This document shows positions 6,520 through 14,344 of a stretch of DNA of 64,000 bases, one piece after another. Source of the DNA: Candidatus Uhrbacteria bacterium (GTDB taxonomy: Bacteria > Patescibacteriota > Patescibacteriia > 2-12-FULL-60-25); NCBI GenBank assembly GCA_020854265.1, contig JADZFU010000004.1:62001-126000 (forward strand), written 5' to 3'. Made by a program: the position numbers and the translations under genes. The notes beneath the pieces are model-generated. The model worked only from the letters and a program-made list of their open reading frames with translations, was not told where the DNA came from and made no database searches. Positions within the stretch are counted from its first letter, which is position 1. Each line of letters starts with the position of its first letter.

Positions 6520-7768
6520 TGACTTGTTCGGCGACGCGCTCACCGTTGCGTAGCGCGCCTTCGGTCCATGGACCGTTCATGTAGTCGCCGCAAAAAAATA
6601 CACTGTTTTCACCCTGTCCATCCTGCATAAACTCGCTGACACGTTTCAAGTGTCCATGCGAGAATTTTGGCATCGCTTCAACCCATCGTTCCAAGTCATG
6701 GTTTTCCAGCTGATCGATCGAGGAAAACCAAGGGCAAACATTGAGTATCTCGGATTTTACTGCAGCAAAAATTTCTTCGTCGGTTTTTCCCATCATCTCT
6801 TTGGCAAATTCCTCATGTAACCACGCACATAACAAGGTTTTTCCATTGTGCGCGAGCTCTTCTCCTTTCATGGATTCATTGATGTATCCAGATATTTTGC
6901 GGCTTTCGACATACGGAACCCACACGACGGCAGTATCCGGCATTCGTGCACGATCAACGCGGAATGCGATACTTATGGATGATGCGTACTGCGTATTTTG
7001 GAGAAGCTGAGCCTGTGATTTCGTTGGATTTTTGTAGATGTTTACACTCGCAGTCGCTTGAGAGGCAAGCACGACTGCATCGAATGATTCGCCATCAACG
7101 GATGGCAAATCTCCGCCCGTAACTTGTGTTACCGCATGATTCGTTTTCACGTTTAGTCGCGATGCGAATGCATCCGGAAGTGCCTGCATGCCGCCTTTCG
7201 TGCGATGCAGGTGCCAACGAGCAGGCTCGGTTTCGATCGATTTGAGTATGCCTTTAAGGGCTCCAATACTTATTTCTTCGGCACGATGAAATTGATAGGT
7301 CGAGGTAAATGCATCTATGTAATAATCCGCGACGTCTTTTCCTACCCAGCGCTGCATGTAGTCGTATGCATTGTCCGTGTCGTTTGCCGCCAGCTCATCC
7401 AGATTCAAAAAGTTACCGGCATTTTTGGCGAGAAAAAATTGCCAAGTCAGCTTAAGTTTAGAAAGGGTGCCGACAGCCTCGCGTACTGGTACCAGCTTGC
7501 CTTGTTTAAGCAGGGCGTATTTCAGAAAACGCATTTTTTCCCATTCAATACCGAATTCATTGCAGTAATATTTGATGCGGTCATAGAGATCGCATAAATG
7601 GTCGGCTCCAAGGTCGAATATAAATCCATCTTTGGAACGTGATGACATGCGGCCGCCAACGCTCGGCTTTTTTTCGAGGACGGTCACATCAATACCTTCT
7701 TTTTGCAGGACGTACGCACAACCAAGTCCGGAGATTCCCGCACCTATGACGGCAACGCGTTTTTTCAT
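6497..7768 (-). CDS. FAD-dependent amine oxidase/protoporphyrinogen oxidase-like protein
   Basis: The start at 7768 places RVAVIGAGISGLGCAYVLQ at residue 4, as usual for the family; an upstream in-frame ATG would add 30 residues without similarity. The 423-residue protein continues with VLEKKPSVGGRMSS, then a substrate domain, and ends with an FAD-contact motif (FCGDYMNGPWTEGALRNG). This is the flavin amine oxidase/PPOX superfamily. No heme pathway genes are nearby, so substrate assignment is open. It is tail-to-tail with another FAD enzyme. Confidence 0.8.
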   Translation of the reverse strand: MKKRVAVIGAGISGLGCAYVLQKEGIDVTVLEKKPSVGGRMSSRSKDGFIFDLGADHLCDLYDRIKYYCNEFGIEWEKMRFLKYALLKQGKLVPVREAVGTLSKLKLTWQFFLAKNAGNFLNLDELAANDTDNAYDYMQRWVGKDVADYYIDAFTSTYQFHRAEEISIGALKGILKSIETEPARWHLHRTKGGMQALPDAFASRLNVKTNHAVTQVTGGDLPSVDGESFDAVVLASQATASVNIYKNPTKSQAQLLQNTQYASSISIAFRVDRARMPDTAVVWVPYVESRKISGYINESMKGEELAHNGKTLLCAWLHEEFAKEMMGKTDEEIFAAVKSEILNVCPWFSSIDQLENHDLERWVEAMPKFSHGHLKRVSEFMQDGQGENSVFFCGDYMNGPWTEGALRNGERVAEQVIKKLRAA

Positions 7769-7895
7769 ACGCCGAAAGTATGCTCCGAAATTAGCCCAAT
7801 CGCAAGTTTTTTTGGTGTGTTTTTTTGGCTTAGATACCATAGCCCCATTTATAGGCAATTTTGCTTATCTTAGCCCAAAAATTGGCTTCTTAGCC

Positions 7896-7924
7896 TTGAC
7901 AGAATCATAATAAAATGCTATTCT
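7896..7924 (+). promoter_or_regulatory. Promoter, consensus -35 and extended -10
   Basis: TTGACA at 7896-7901, a 17-bp spacer and TGC-TATTCT at 7916-7924 place the transcript start near 7931. That rules out an ATG at 7915 and supports translation from 7963. Confidence 0.75.
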
Positions 7925-7962
7925 CCTTCGTCGATCGCAAACGCGGTCGTTTTTGTTTCCCT

Positions 7963-8547
7963 ATGATCCAACTCATCAATCAGATCGGTTTTGAACCGAT
8001 CCAAAAGACTCTTGAAAAAGGCGCAGCTACTTTGATGCTCGTAACCCTCGTTACGGGCCAGCCTGTAGTTGCAAATACGTTTCCGAACCCGGTTTCCGCA
8101 CCTATCGTCCAAGAAGCGGCGGTTGAAACGACGGAGGACTCAAAACCCGAGCCCACGGTTCAGGAGGTCCTGCTTATGGTGTGTAAACAAAACGGCTACG
8201 GTGAAGATTGTGCCAAAACGCTTACCGGAATGCTTTGGACGGAATCTTCGAATCGTTCAACCATTATTGGAGATAATGGAAAAGCGCGCGGTTACTTCCA
8301 AATCCATTACAAGCTGCATAAGGTTTCTACCGCATGTGCGGAAGATCTCGTGTGTGCATCCGAGTGGACGATCAAGTATCTTGAGCGCAATGGCTACCCG
8401 CATCGCGTAAATTGGGCTATCCAATGTCATAATGGATGCGGTGCAAATAACGGCTATACAGCCAAGGTGCATCGTTATGCTGCTCAGTTTTGGAACCAAC
8501 CGTTAACCATTACCCAAGCGGAGCCTATTACGCTCGCCATGGAGTAA
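7963..8547 (+). CDS. Secreted lysozyme/transglycosylase-like protein
   Basis: The 194-residue protein starts at 7963, because the promoter at 7896-7924 lies over the upstream ATG. A hydrophobic stretch (residues 20-37) would export or anchor it, followed by a Pro/Glu/Thr linker. The domain from about residue 65 has the SLT/lysozyme pattern: MLWTESS with the candidate catalytic Glu, then GDNGKARGYFQIH. Four or more cysteines (CKQNGYGEDC, CAEDLVC, CHNGC) suggest disulfides outside the cytoplasm. Cleavage of peptidoglycan, its own or that of a host cell, is inferred. Confidence 0.7.
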   Translation: MIQLINQIGFEPIQKTLEKGAATLMLVTLVTGQPVVANTFPNPVSAPIVQEAAVETTEDSKPEPTVQEVLLMVCKQNGYGEDCAKTLTGMLWTESSNRSTIIGDNGKARGYFQIHYKLHKVSTACAEDLVCASEWTIKYLERNGYPHRVNWAIQCHNGCGANNGYTAKVHRYAAQFWNQPLTITQAEPITLAME

Positions 8548-8548
8548 T

Positions 8549-8577
8549 AAAAAAACGACCTTCGGGTCGTTTTTTTA
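8549..8577 (+). terminator. Terminator after the lysozyme-like gene
   Basis: The stem AAACGACC/GGGTCGTTT with a three-base loop is followed by a T-run; A and T runs on both sides make it bidirectional with the gene at 8586. Confidence 0.85.
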
Positions 8578-8585
8578 TTTTTCTA

Positions 8586-9467
8586 TTAATCGAATGTGGC
8601 TGCGTTTTGCGTTTCAAGCGTCGGGTTGAATTCCGTTGCCGAAATGATATCGGCTCCAAAGGTGTAGTTTGTGTAGAAGGTGTCCGGAATATCATCAATT
8701 TTGGTGTTCCAGTTATCGCCGTACAGGGCGCGCGCGATTTCTTCGGAAGCGATCCAGCGAAGAACACCGCCCCTTCCAACCACATACACTTTGTTCAATG
8801 TAACGAATTTGACCATGCGCACCCCGGGGCGATACGTCACGTTCATTCCGAGCGGAAACGAGGAGAGTTCGCTATCGGATACTTCCTGCACTGCATCAAA
8901 ATTCTGATACCAAGTGAAGAATGCGCGGGAGTTTGGAAAGGCATGACGCTTTCCGTCGGCCCCAATGTAGTAGACGGCCTTACACGCATGATCAACGCCA
9001 GCATTCGGAGGGCAAATGAGTTTTATCAGTTGGCGTGCGCGGGTTGGAACGGTATTTGGACCGGGCGTCGGCGAAGGAGCTGGAGCCGGAGCCGGTGTTG
9101 GAGCCGGAGTCGGGAAAGGGCCTTGGTTTTGAAGCTGGCCTTCAACCCAGATGGATGTATTTGGACCGGTGGCTAACCCGCCTCCGGTATCACGGCAAAA
9201 AACAAATGCGATGTGAGAACCGCCGAACATAAAGGTATAGGAACGGCTCGCGGTATTGCCGGAAATCGTCATCGGACCAACATCTTCCAAGTCTACATAT
9301 AAATTGCACGATTGAATCGGCGTACCGGAATTGACGGTAGCGGACATGGTGACGGCTACATTGGCTGTGGCCGTTCCTGGAGTAACGGATCCGACCATTG
9401 GAGCTGCGAGTGCGATATACGGAAAGAAGAACGAGCTTGCAGCGGCAGCTGCGAGGAGTTTTTTCAT
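8586..9467 (-). CDS. Secreted Ig-like protein with a paralogous C-terminal domain
   Basis: The start at 9467 gives a clean signal peptide (MKKLLAAAAASSFFF, cleavage after ALA). The 293-residue product has an Ig-like beta domain (about 25-120), a Pro/Ala/Thr linker (about 130-150) and a 147-residue C-terminal domain with two cysteines (LICP and DHACKAVYY), GADGKRHAFPNS, RMVKF, LRWIASEE and KIDDIPDTFYTNYTFG. The same domain ends the protein at 10340-11215. Its function is unknown to me; a cell-surface or extracellular role is likely. Confidence 0.75.
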   Translation of the reverse strand: MKKLLAAAAASSFFFPYIALAAPMVGSVTPGTATANVAVTMSATVNSGTPIQSCNLYVDLEDVGPMTISGNTASRSYTFMFGGSHIAFVFCRDTGGGLATGPNTSIWVEGQLQNQGPFPTPAPTPAPAPAPSPTPGPNTVPTRARQLIKLICPPNAGVDHACKAVYYIGADGKRHAFPNSRAFFTWYQNFDAVQEVSDSELSSFPLGMNVTYRPGVRMVKFVTLNKVYVVGRGGVLRWIASEEIARALYGDNWNTKIDDIPDTFYTNYTFGADIISATEFNPTLETQNAATFD

Positions 9468-9476
9468 ATGGGTTCC

Positions 9477-9482
9477 ATTATA
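9477..9482 (-). promoter_or_regulatory. -10 element TATAAT giving a near-leaderless mRNA
   Basis: TATAAT on the minus strand lies 9 bp upstream of the ATG at 9467, so the start of transcription would fall only a few bases before the codon. Confidence 0.55.
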
Positions 9483-9567
9483 CTCAAGCTCTTGCCTTTG
9501 GGCGAGCGAGTGCTTGCATGAAACACGTTTTTGGACAAAACTTTTCATGCTGAAAGGCAAGGTTTGC

Positions 9568-10296
9568 ATGCTCCTTCAACGATTGGCGGAAATGTCCGGA
9601 GTGTTTACGTTTTTTGCCAGCGGCCAGGAAAGGCCGCTTGCGCACCACAAGAGCAGGCGGCAGCCTCACGCGGTGTATGCCGGTGCGGCGCTTAGCCCGG
9701 TGTTCTGCAATCTGCGGACGGCAACCAATGCCGGGGATAAGCAGGGGGTGCTCGACGAAGACATTCTCGACATGATCGGCGACAAGCTCTTTGAGCTCGC
9801 CATCGAAGATGTACCGGATCTCCGGTATGTCGCGGGAATTCCGAATGCGGGACGTCCGATTGTCGAGGCGCTCGTACTCGCTGCGGGCAGGCAGGGATAT
9901 CAGATCGGTCCGGTGCCGTTCGACAAATGCGAAGACGATTCAGGCCGTTTGTTCGTCTGCCGTGCTCCGGAGGCGATCAGTCTCATCCAAGCCGTGTTCG
10001 ACGATGTCGTCACGGTTGCGGATGTGAAGGTCCGATTCCTGAAGACGCTACCGTGCAAGCCTCCTCTGTTTGTCTTGATCGACAGGCAGGAGGGCGGCAT
10101 GGAGATTCTGGAGGCCATGGGCTACGAGGTCCGTTCCGCGTTTGGCTTGGATGACGTGATCGAGGCATGCCTCGAAAACGGGCGGATCGATCTTGAAACC
10201 GCAGAACGCGTACAATCGTACGCTTTCATGCGGCGCCAGCTGATTCGTAAGCACATGAAGGAAATAGTCGCGGATCTCAACGGAGAATTCGCCTGA
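9568..10296 (+). CDS. Orotate phosphoribosyltransferase-like protein with degenerate PRPP loop
   Basis: The chosen start has AAGG five bases upstream; ATG 9547 is an alternative. The 242-residue protein aligns with OPRT in order: helix LLQRLAEMSGVF, the segment AGIPNAGRP, a PRPP-type loop FDDVVTVADV, then VLIDRQEGGMEIL and a final helix AFGLDDVIEACLENG. The loop keeps the paired Asp but has TVA where the family has TTG, so activity is uncertain. No pyr genes are adjacent. It may be a scavenging or regulatory PRTase rather than true PyrE. Confidence 0.6.
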   Translation: MLLQRLAEMSGVFTFFASGQERPLAHHKSRRQPHAVYAGAALSPVFCNLRTATNAGDKQGVLDEDILDMIGDKLFELAIEDVPDLRYVAGIPNAGRPIVEALVLAAGRQGYQIGPVPFDKCEDDSGRLFVCRAPEAISLIQAVFDDVVTVADVKVRFLKTLPCKPPLFVLIDRQEGGMEILEAMGYEVRSAFGLDDVIEACLENGRIDLETAERVQSYAFMRRQLIRKHMKEIVADLNGEFA

Positions 10297-10300
10297 ACGC

Positions 10301-10341
10301 AAAGAGCGCGGGTTATTAGACCACGCGCTCTTTATTTTTTT
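10301..10341. terminator. Hairpin terminator between convergent genes
   Basis: A 10-bp stem AAAGAGCGCG/CGCGCTCTTT at 10301-10333 is followed by ATTTTTTT. Confidence 0.8.
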
Positions 10342-11215
10342 AATCGAATGTGGGGGATTGTGCTGATTCCGATGTAGGATTGAAATCGTTTTCCGATGCA
10401 ATTTCTGTTCCGAATGTGTAGTTGGTATAGAAGGTATCCGGGATATCGTCGATTTTTGTGTTCCAGTCATTTCCGTAAAATGCTTTCGCAAGTTCTTCGC
10501 TTGCGACCCAGCGTAGAATTCCGCCGCGAGCAACTGCGTAAACTTTATTATCGGTTGTGAATTTCACCATACGCGTTCCCGGGCGATAGGTGACGTTTGC
10601 TCCAAGCATGTAACCGCCGAGCCGTTCTGAGGTTACGGATTTTACGGAATCAAAATTTTCATACCAAGTGAAAAATACTTTGCTATTTGGAAATGCGTGG
10701 CGCTTGCCATCGGCGCCGATATAATACACTGCTTTGCATGGGTGGTCGGCCGTGGTTGACGAAGGGCAAACGAGCTTGATCAACGAACGTTCGGAGATGG
10801 TTCCTGTATATGTTTCTTCGGTTGCGGGCGTTGGTGTTGGCTCGGGTGCCGGAGACGGGACTTCAGAAGGGCGGTTCAGTTGATATTCTTCGTAATTCGA
10901 CCAGCTCACGCCGGTGCGCTCTGCGCTATTGTCCAAAAATTGTTGGCCAATCCAGCCTCGCTTGCCTCCGGAGATGACCTCATACCAGCCGTCCGTGTAA
11001 CCGACGACTTGGACGGTTGCTCCGGCGGACAATGTGCGGAGAATCATGGTTCCGGAAGTACATGCTTCGCTTCGGAGAAAAACGGCTGATTTTATCTTGC
11101 CTGTTCCGGAGTATTGGAAGACCGGATCGACATAGCATCCACCGGCCATTGCTGTATTTGGGATGATGCTTACTAGAAAGATAAAGATACCAAGAGATGT
11201 CAGAAGGCGTTTCAT
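10340..11215 (-). CDS. Secreted SH3b-domain protein with the same C-terminal domain
   Basis: The 291-residue protein has a signal peptide (LLTSLGIFIFLVSIIP, cleavage after AMA), an SH3b-type domain (about 30-100; SAVFLRSEACTSGTM, then DGWYEVISGGKRGWIG), a Pro-rich linker (118-135) and the 147-residue C-terminal domain also found at 8586-9467. That domain aligns without gaps, including both cysteines and KIDDIPDTFYTNYTFG. SH3b domains usually bind peptidoglycan or peptides, so this probably sits on the cell wall. The terminal domain's job is unknown. Confidence 0.75.
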   Translation of the reverse strand: MKRLLTSLGIFIFLVSIIPNTAMAGGCYVDPVFQYSGTGKIKSAVFLRSEACTSGTMILRTLSAGATVQVVGYTDGWYEVISGGKRGWIGQQFLDNSAERTGVSWSNYEEYQLNRPSEVPSPAPEPTPTPATEETYTGTISERSLIKLVCPSSTTADHPCKAVYYIGADGKRHAFPNSKVFFTWYENFDSVKSVTSERLGGYMLGANVTYRPGTRMVKFTTDNKVYAVARGGILRWVASEELAKAFYGNDWNTKIDDIPDTFYTNYTFGTEIASENDFNPTSESAQSPTFD

Positions 11216-11236
11216 ATCGATACAATATAAAACAAA

Positions 11237-11260
11237 ATCCGGTCTCTTGCGAGACCGGAT
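11237..11260 (-). terminator. Terminator of the cold-shock gene
   Basis: A 10-bp stem ATCCGGTCTC/GAGACCGGAT with a four-base loop is followed on the minus strand by TTTGTTTT. Confidence 0.85.
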
Positions 11261-11273
11261 CTGTTTACCTCGT

Positions 11274-11486
11274 TTACGAGGCGCGTTTGACGCCTACGGC
11301 GCGCGGACCCTTGTCGGAATCCTGCTTTTCAAATTCGACTTTTTCGCCGACTTGGAGTTCTGCGAAGGTTACGCCTTCGAGCGATGTGCTGTGGAAGAAG
11401 ACGTTGTTGGCTTTTTCATCGGCCATGCCCTCCGGAGTGATGAAACCAAAACCCTTCTCTTCGTTCTTACCGGCAATAATTCCCAT
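11274..11486 (-). CDS. Cold-shock-domain protein
   Basis: The start at 11486 gives the usual opening MGIIAGKNEEKGFGFI. The 70-residue protein has both RNA-binding motifs: RNP1 KGFGFI and RNP2 NVFFHST. CspA-type proteins bind single-stranded RNA and DNA and loosen RNA structure. It is a single-gene unit with a TATAAT box at 11518-11523 on the minus strand and its own terminator. An insertion (MADEKANN) before RNP2 lengthens the usual loop. Confidence 0.9.
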   Translation of the reverse strand: MGIIAGKNEEKGFGFITPEGMADEKANNVFFHSTSLEGVTFAELQVGEKVEFEKQDSDKGPRAVGVKRAS

Positions 11487-11531
11487 CATAATGTTGCGTA
11501 CCAATGAAAAAGTATAAATTATACCGGATTT

Positions 11532-11549
11532 TTGCTCTCAAGTGAGCAA
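11532..11549 (-). other. Short inverted repeat upstream of the cold-shock promoter
   Basis: TTGCTCTCAAGTGAGCAA is a near-perfect palindrome next to the -10 region of the csp gene. It could be an operator or a terminator remnant. Nothing else is seen in 11525-11622. Confidence 0.3.
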
Positions 11550-11622
11550 TAGGAATCCAAATCACTGGCTTGTTACTACCCTTACATGTATTAGAGAATA
11601 AGGGAAGGAGGCCTCGGGTTGC

Positions 11623-12150
11623 TTATTGACCTGCCTGGACTTCACCGACGATTACCGTGCCTTTCATGCTCGCGTGCACTCCGCATCCGTATTCGTATCT
11701 TCCGCTTGCGGAAAATTTCCTGCTATAGGTTGCACCCGGCACCAGATTGCCGGAATCCCACAGTGCTCCGGTGATGTTGTGGACCGTATGATTGCCTTGG
11801 CCGGAGTTTTTCCAAATAACCGTATCGCCTGCATTGATTGCAATGATTTGCGGCGAAAAGACATTGTCGCGTATTTCGACCGTGACAGTTTTTGGCTTTA
11901 CCGTTGAACTTGTTTTTGGAGCAGGGGCCGGTTTTGGGGTCGTGGTTTTTGCAGGTGCGGGCGCCGGAGCAGGAGTTGGTTCGGTGGTTGTCGGAGCAGG
12001 GTCTAAGGCCGGCTGGGCGGTAGCGGGTTCGGATGCTGCAGGCTGTTCCATTGGTTTTGCGGGGATCGGGGCAGGCGATGGGGAAGTGGACATGCAGCCT
12101 TGGCCCATAAGAGCCGCGGCTAAGACGATGGGAAGGAGGCGTTGTTTCAT
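11623..12150 (-). CDS. Plastocyanin-like (type 1 copper) lipoprotein
   Basis: The 175-residue protein has a lipobox (LMGQGC, Cys19), a Pro/Ala/Thr linker to about residue 90 and a cupredoxin domain. The copper ligand pattern is complete: His in GNHTVH, then Cys and His in YGCGVH, then Met in HASM. It should be a lipid-anchored electron carrier or copper binder on the outer face of the membrane. No respiratory genes are seen in the window, so its redox partner is unknown. It is a single-gene unit. Confidence 0.85.
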   Translation of the reverse strand: MKQRLLPIVLAAALMGQGCMSTSPSPAPIPAKPMEQPAASEPATAQPALDPAPTTTEPTPAPAPAPAKTTTPKPAPAPKTSSTVKPKTVTVEIRDNVFSPQIIAINAGDTVIWKNSGQGNHTVHNITGALWDSGNLVPGATYSRKFSASGRYEYGCGVHASMKGTVIVGEVQAGQ

Positions 12151-12163
12151 AGTGTTGGTTTTA

Positions 12164-12940
12164 TCATATACCTAGATCAAGCGTTACTTCTAGCGCTGCG
12201 TGATCAGAGACTTCTTCCGGAAGCACTTGAAAGCTTTTCACAATGAGGCCTGGAGTAGTAAATATATAATCGGCGAATTTATCGGGTTTTGTGTAGTAGG
12301 ATGTTCTGGTTGAGGTAACTTGATATTCTTTGATCAGATTACGGAGGCCAGATTCTTCGATCATTTGGATGCTTTTTGTATCCGGAAGTAAATTAAAATC
12401 TCCGCATAATACGTATTCATTTTTTCGTGTTTGGAGAAAACGTATAATTTTTTTTGATTGTTCGAGCCTGTCTTCGGTGTCTGCTTTTCCCTGGCCGGTC
12501 CAGAGTCCGTGGAAATTGATAATTGTTATTGGCCGGGCGGCTGTTTCAAGTGTGACGTATTGGATATTCCGCGCATGCAGCCCCACATCGCCCTCCGGTA
12601 CAAAGCCTTTATACTTATATACAAATTCTTCACCTTCTTCCCGCACGTTCAGATTCTTTTTTACAAGCATGAGCAAGCCGTAATGATCGCCATGATGCGG
12701 GTGAAAAAATGTAACGTGATCCGGAAGGATGTTGGAAATCTCCTGCATGCCGGATGTCATGATGTCCGAATTGTTAATCTGTGTCCCGCCTGCGCTCGCT
12801 CCTTCAAGATGGTCATAGGGCGCTGACCAAATTTCTTGCAAGCAGAATACGTCGGTAGATGGTCCGTATTTTTGAAAAAACGAGAGGAGTTTTTCTTTTC
12901 CTCCGCGTCCGCCCCATGTGTTTAATGTAATGATTTTCAT
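12164..12940 (-). CDS. Endonuclease/exonuclease/phosphatase family protein
   Basis: The start at 12940 opens with KIITLNTWGG. The 258-residue protein has the EEP motifs: Asn in LNTWGG, Glu in CLQEIW, the metal/catalytic segment CGDFNLLPD and the terminal SDHAALEV. EEP enzymes are Mg-dependent phosphodiesterases acting on DNA, phospholipid or phosphate monoesters. It is last in a three-gene operon after rhodanese and a two-helix protein, and its ATG overlaps the upstream stop (ATGA). The substrate is unknown. Confidence 0.85.
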   Translation of the reverse strand: MKIITLNTWGGRGGKEKLLSFFQKYGPSTDVFCLQEIWSAPYDHLEGASAGGTQINNSDIMTSGMQEISNILPDHVTFFHPHHGDHYGLLMLVKKNLNVREEGEEFVYKYKGFVPEGDVGLHARNIQYVTLETAARPITIINFHGLWTGQGKADTEDRLEQSKKIIRFLQTRKNEYVLCGDFNLLPDTKSIQMIEESGLRNLIKEYQVTSTRTSYYTKPDKFADYIFTTPGLIVKSFQVLPEEVSDHAALEVTLDLGI

Positions 12941-13170
12941 GATCCTCGATGCGTCTTCTTTAACGCCAAACCGCTCATGAGCGAAAGGATCAGATACAGG
13001 AAGAATCCATACACGCATGCAGGATATCCAAAAACCGTGCCAGGGGCTCCAGGTGCGGGGCAAGACGCTGCGGTTGAGAGGAACAGTTCCTGATAAGTCA
13101 GCACTCCAGAAAACAAGGCTCCGAATATTGAAATGCCTAAAATTGCCAAAAGCAAAGAACGCAGGTTCAT
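12937..13170 (-). CDS. Two-helix membrane protein with a conserved cysteine pair
   Basis: The start at 13170 gives 77 residues: helix 1 (about 4-27), a loop with two cysteines (ASCPAPGAPG and GYPACVYGF) and helix 2 (about 52-68). The Cys pair near the membrane and the neighbouring rhodanese suggest a sulfur or disulfide role, but I cannot name the family. The upstream stop lies one base away and the downstream start overlaps by ATGA, so translation is coupled. Confidence 0.65.
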   Translation of the reverse strand: MNLRSLLLAILGISIFGALFSGVLTYQELFLSTAASCPAPGAPGTVFGYPACVYGFFLYLILSLMSGLALKKTHRGS

Positions 13171-13171
13171 A

Positions 13172-13465
13172 CTATTTTTCAGAATTCCAGGCATCGATCC
13201 CACCCTCAAGATACTCTATGTCGTATCCTTTCTGCTTAAGTTCTCGTGCCACAATTTCACAACGCGTTCCAGATTTGCATACCGTGACAATTTTTTTATC
13301 CTTCGGCAATTGGCCTTTGGAAGCTTCCACGAATACTTGGCCCATCGGAACATTTTTCGAACCGGGAATTGATTCTCCTCCTGAGGCTTCTTCATGTTCT
13401 CGCACATCCAGAATAAGAACGTCTTCGTGGTTCTGGAGCTTGGCTTTGAGTTCATTTGATTTCAT
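13172..13465 (-). CDS. Rhodanese-like sulfurtransferase
   Basis: The start at 13465 (MKSNELKAKL) gives 97 residues; ATG at 13480 is possible but would sit at the predicted transcript start. Single rhodanese domain: LILDVREHEEASGG, active loop CKSGTRCE with the catalytic Cys, and YLEGGIDAWN at the end. It should move sulfur as a persulfide. It leads the operon with the Cys-pair membrane protein and the EEP phosphodiesterase. Confidence 0.85.
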   Translation of the reverse strand: MKSNELKAKLQNHEDVLILDVREHEEASGGESIPGSKNVPMGQVFVEASKGQLPKDKKIVTVCKSGTRCEIVARELKQKGYDIEYLEGGIDAWNSEK

Positions 13466-13486
13466 AAGAAAATAGTCCATGAAATA

Positions 13487-13492
13487 ATTATA
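13487..13492 (-). promoter_or_regulatory. -10 element TATAAT of the rhodanese operon
   Basis: A perfect TATAAT on the minus strand lies about 22 bp before the chosen ATG; no good -35 is seen. The tRNA-His terminator hairpin is just upstream. Confidence 0.5.
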
Positions 13493-13510
13493 CACAGATT
13501 ATAAACGAAA

Positions 13511-13534
13511 AACCGACCTCATTCGAGATCGGTT
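13511..13534 (-). terminator. Terminator downstream of tRNA-His
   Basis: The stem AACCGATCTC/GAGGTCGGTT read on the minus strand (one wobble or mismatch) is followed by TTTTCG. Confidence 0.65.
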
Positions 13535-13539
13535 GTTCG

Positions 13540-13615
13540 TGGGGTGACTAACCGGATTCGAACCGGTGATAACGGGACCACAACCCGCTGTGATAACCAC
13601 TTCACCATAGTCACC
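13540..13615 (-). tRNA. tRNA-His(GUG)
   Basis: Cloverleaf on the minus strand with loop TTGTGGT, anticodon GTG, encoded CCA (13540-13542) and the extra 5' G(-1) at 13615 opposite C73, the identity mark of tRNA-His. Acceptor GTGACTA/TAGTCAC and T-stem ACCGG/CCGGT are perfect. Confidence 0.95.
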
Positions 13616-13697
13616 ATGTGGCGATTTTGCCCGCCATTTATAGCCCAAAAAACGAGTCTTGGCAAGAGCGGCTCCCCTTATGCTAGCGTATCTGCAT

Positions 13698-14342
13698 ATG
13701 AAACGCCTTCTTTCCTTGTTTGCCATGACCGTTCTGCTAGGTGCGGGATGCTCACCAGCCCCCACCGTTGAGACCGGTACCACGCCGGAAACTCCGGCGG
13801 CAAACCAGCCTTCAGTCTCCGTGCCTCCAGAAGATCCGGCAACAAAAGATTGGCTTACTTATTCCAGCCGTCAGTTTGGCTTTACGTTCAAGTATCCGAA
13901 GCACATCATCCCAACCGATTTAGAACCAAGAGAAATTCCGCTCGGTACTGCCGTAGAAAATTACGGCTCAAAAAATGTTCCAGTGCGCTGGATGCAGGTT
14001 CTGTTACTTCGCTCCGATGACCCGGGTTTGAAAGAGCATTACTATTCCGCCAATGGCTGGACCGAGGGCGAAGAACTCACAGATGCAAAAACCGAAACGA
14101 TCGGCGGACTCACGTGGTATATCCTGAAGGAATCGGATGCGGCTGCTGGAAATCGTTATTCAACCCATTCGTATACAACCACGATCGGTTATACGCATGT
14201 CGTGCTTTTGTTCAAAGTCCATTCTGTCGCGTGCCAGAATTACGGAGAAGATTGGCAGGAGAAATGTGTCGAGTTTGATGAAGCCCGCGATACCGAGTTA
14301 TTCCGCAAGATTGTCGAAACCTATAAACCAAAATCCGAATAA
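13698..14342 (+). CDS. Lipoprotein of unknown function
   Basis: The start at 13698 gives a type II signal peptide (KRLLSLFAMTVLLGAGC, Cys18). After a Thr/Pro-rich linker (19-45) comes a single domain with YSSRQFGFTFKYPK, GGLTWYILKE and a late VACQNYG/KCVEFDE cysteine pair; the FGFTFKYP opening recalls PsbP-like lipoproteins of Patescibacteria. The function is unknown. It is followed 2 bp later by a membrane protein, forming a two-gene unit. Confidence 0.65.
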   Translation: MKRLLSLFAMTVLLGAGCSPAPTVETGTTPETPAANQPSVSVPPEDPATKDWLTYSSRQFGFTFKYPKHIIPTDLEPREIPLGTAVENYGSKNVPVRWMQVLLLRSDDPGLKEHYYSANGWTEGEELTDAKTETIGGLTWYILKESDAAAGNRYSTHSYTTTIGYTHVVLLFKVHSVACQNYGEDWQEKCVEFDEARDTELFRKIVETYKPKSE

Positions 14343-14344
14343 GT

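Noticed and set aside
7915-7962. Upstream ATG at 7915 as start of the lysozyme-like protein
   Set aside because: The -10 box at 7919-7924 overlaps it, so the codon would not be transcribed.
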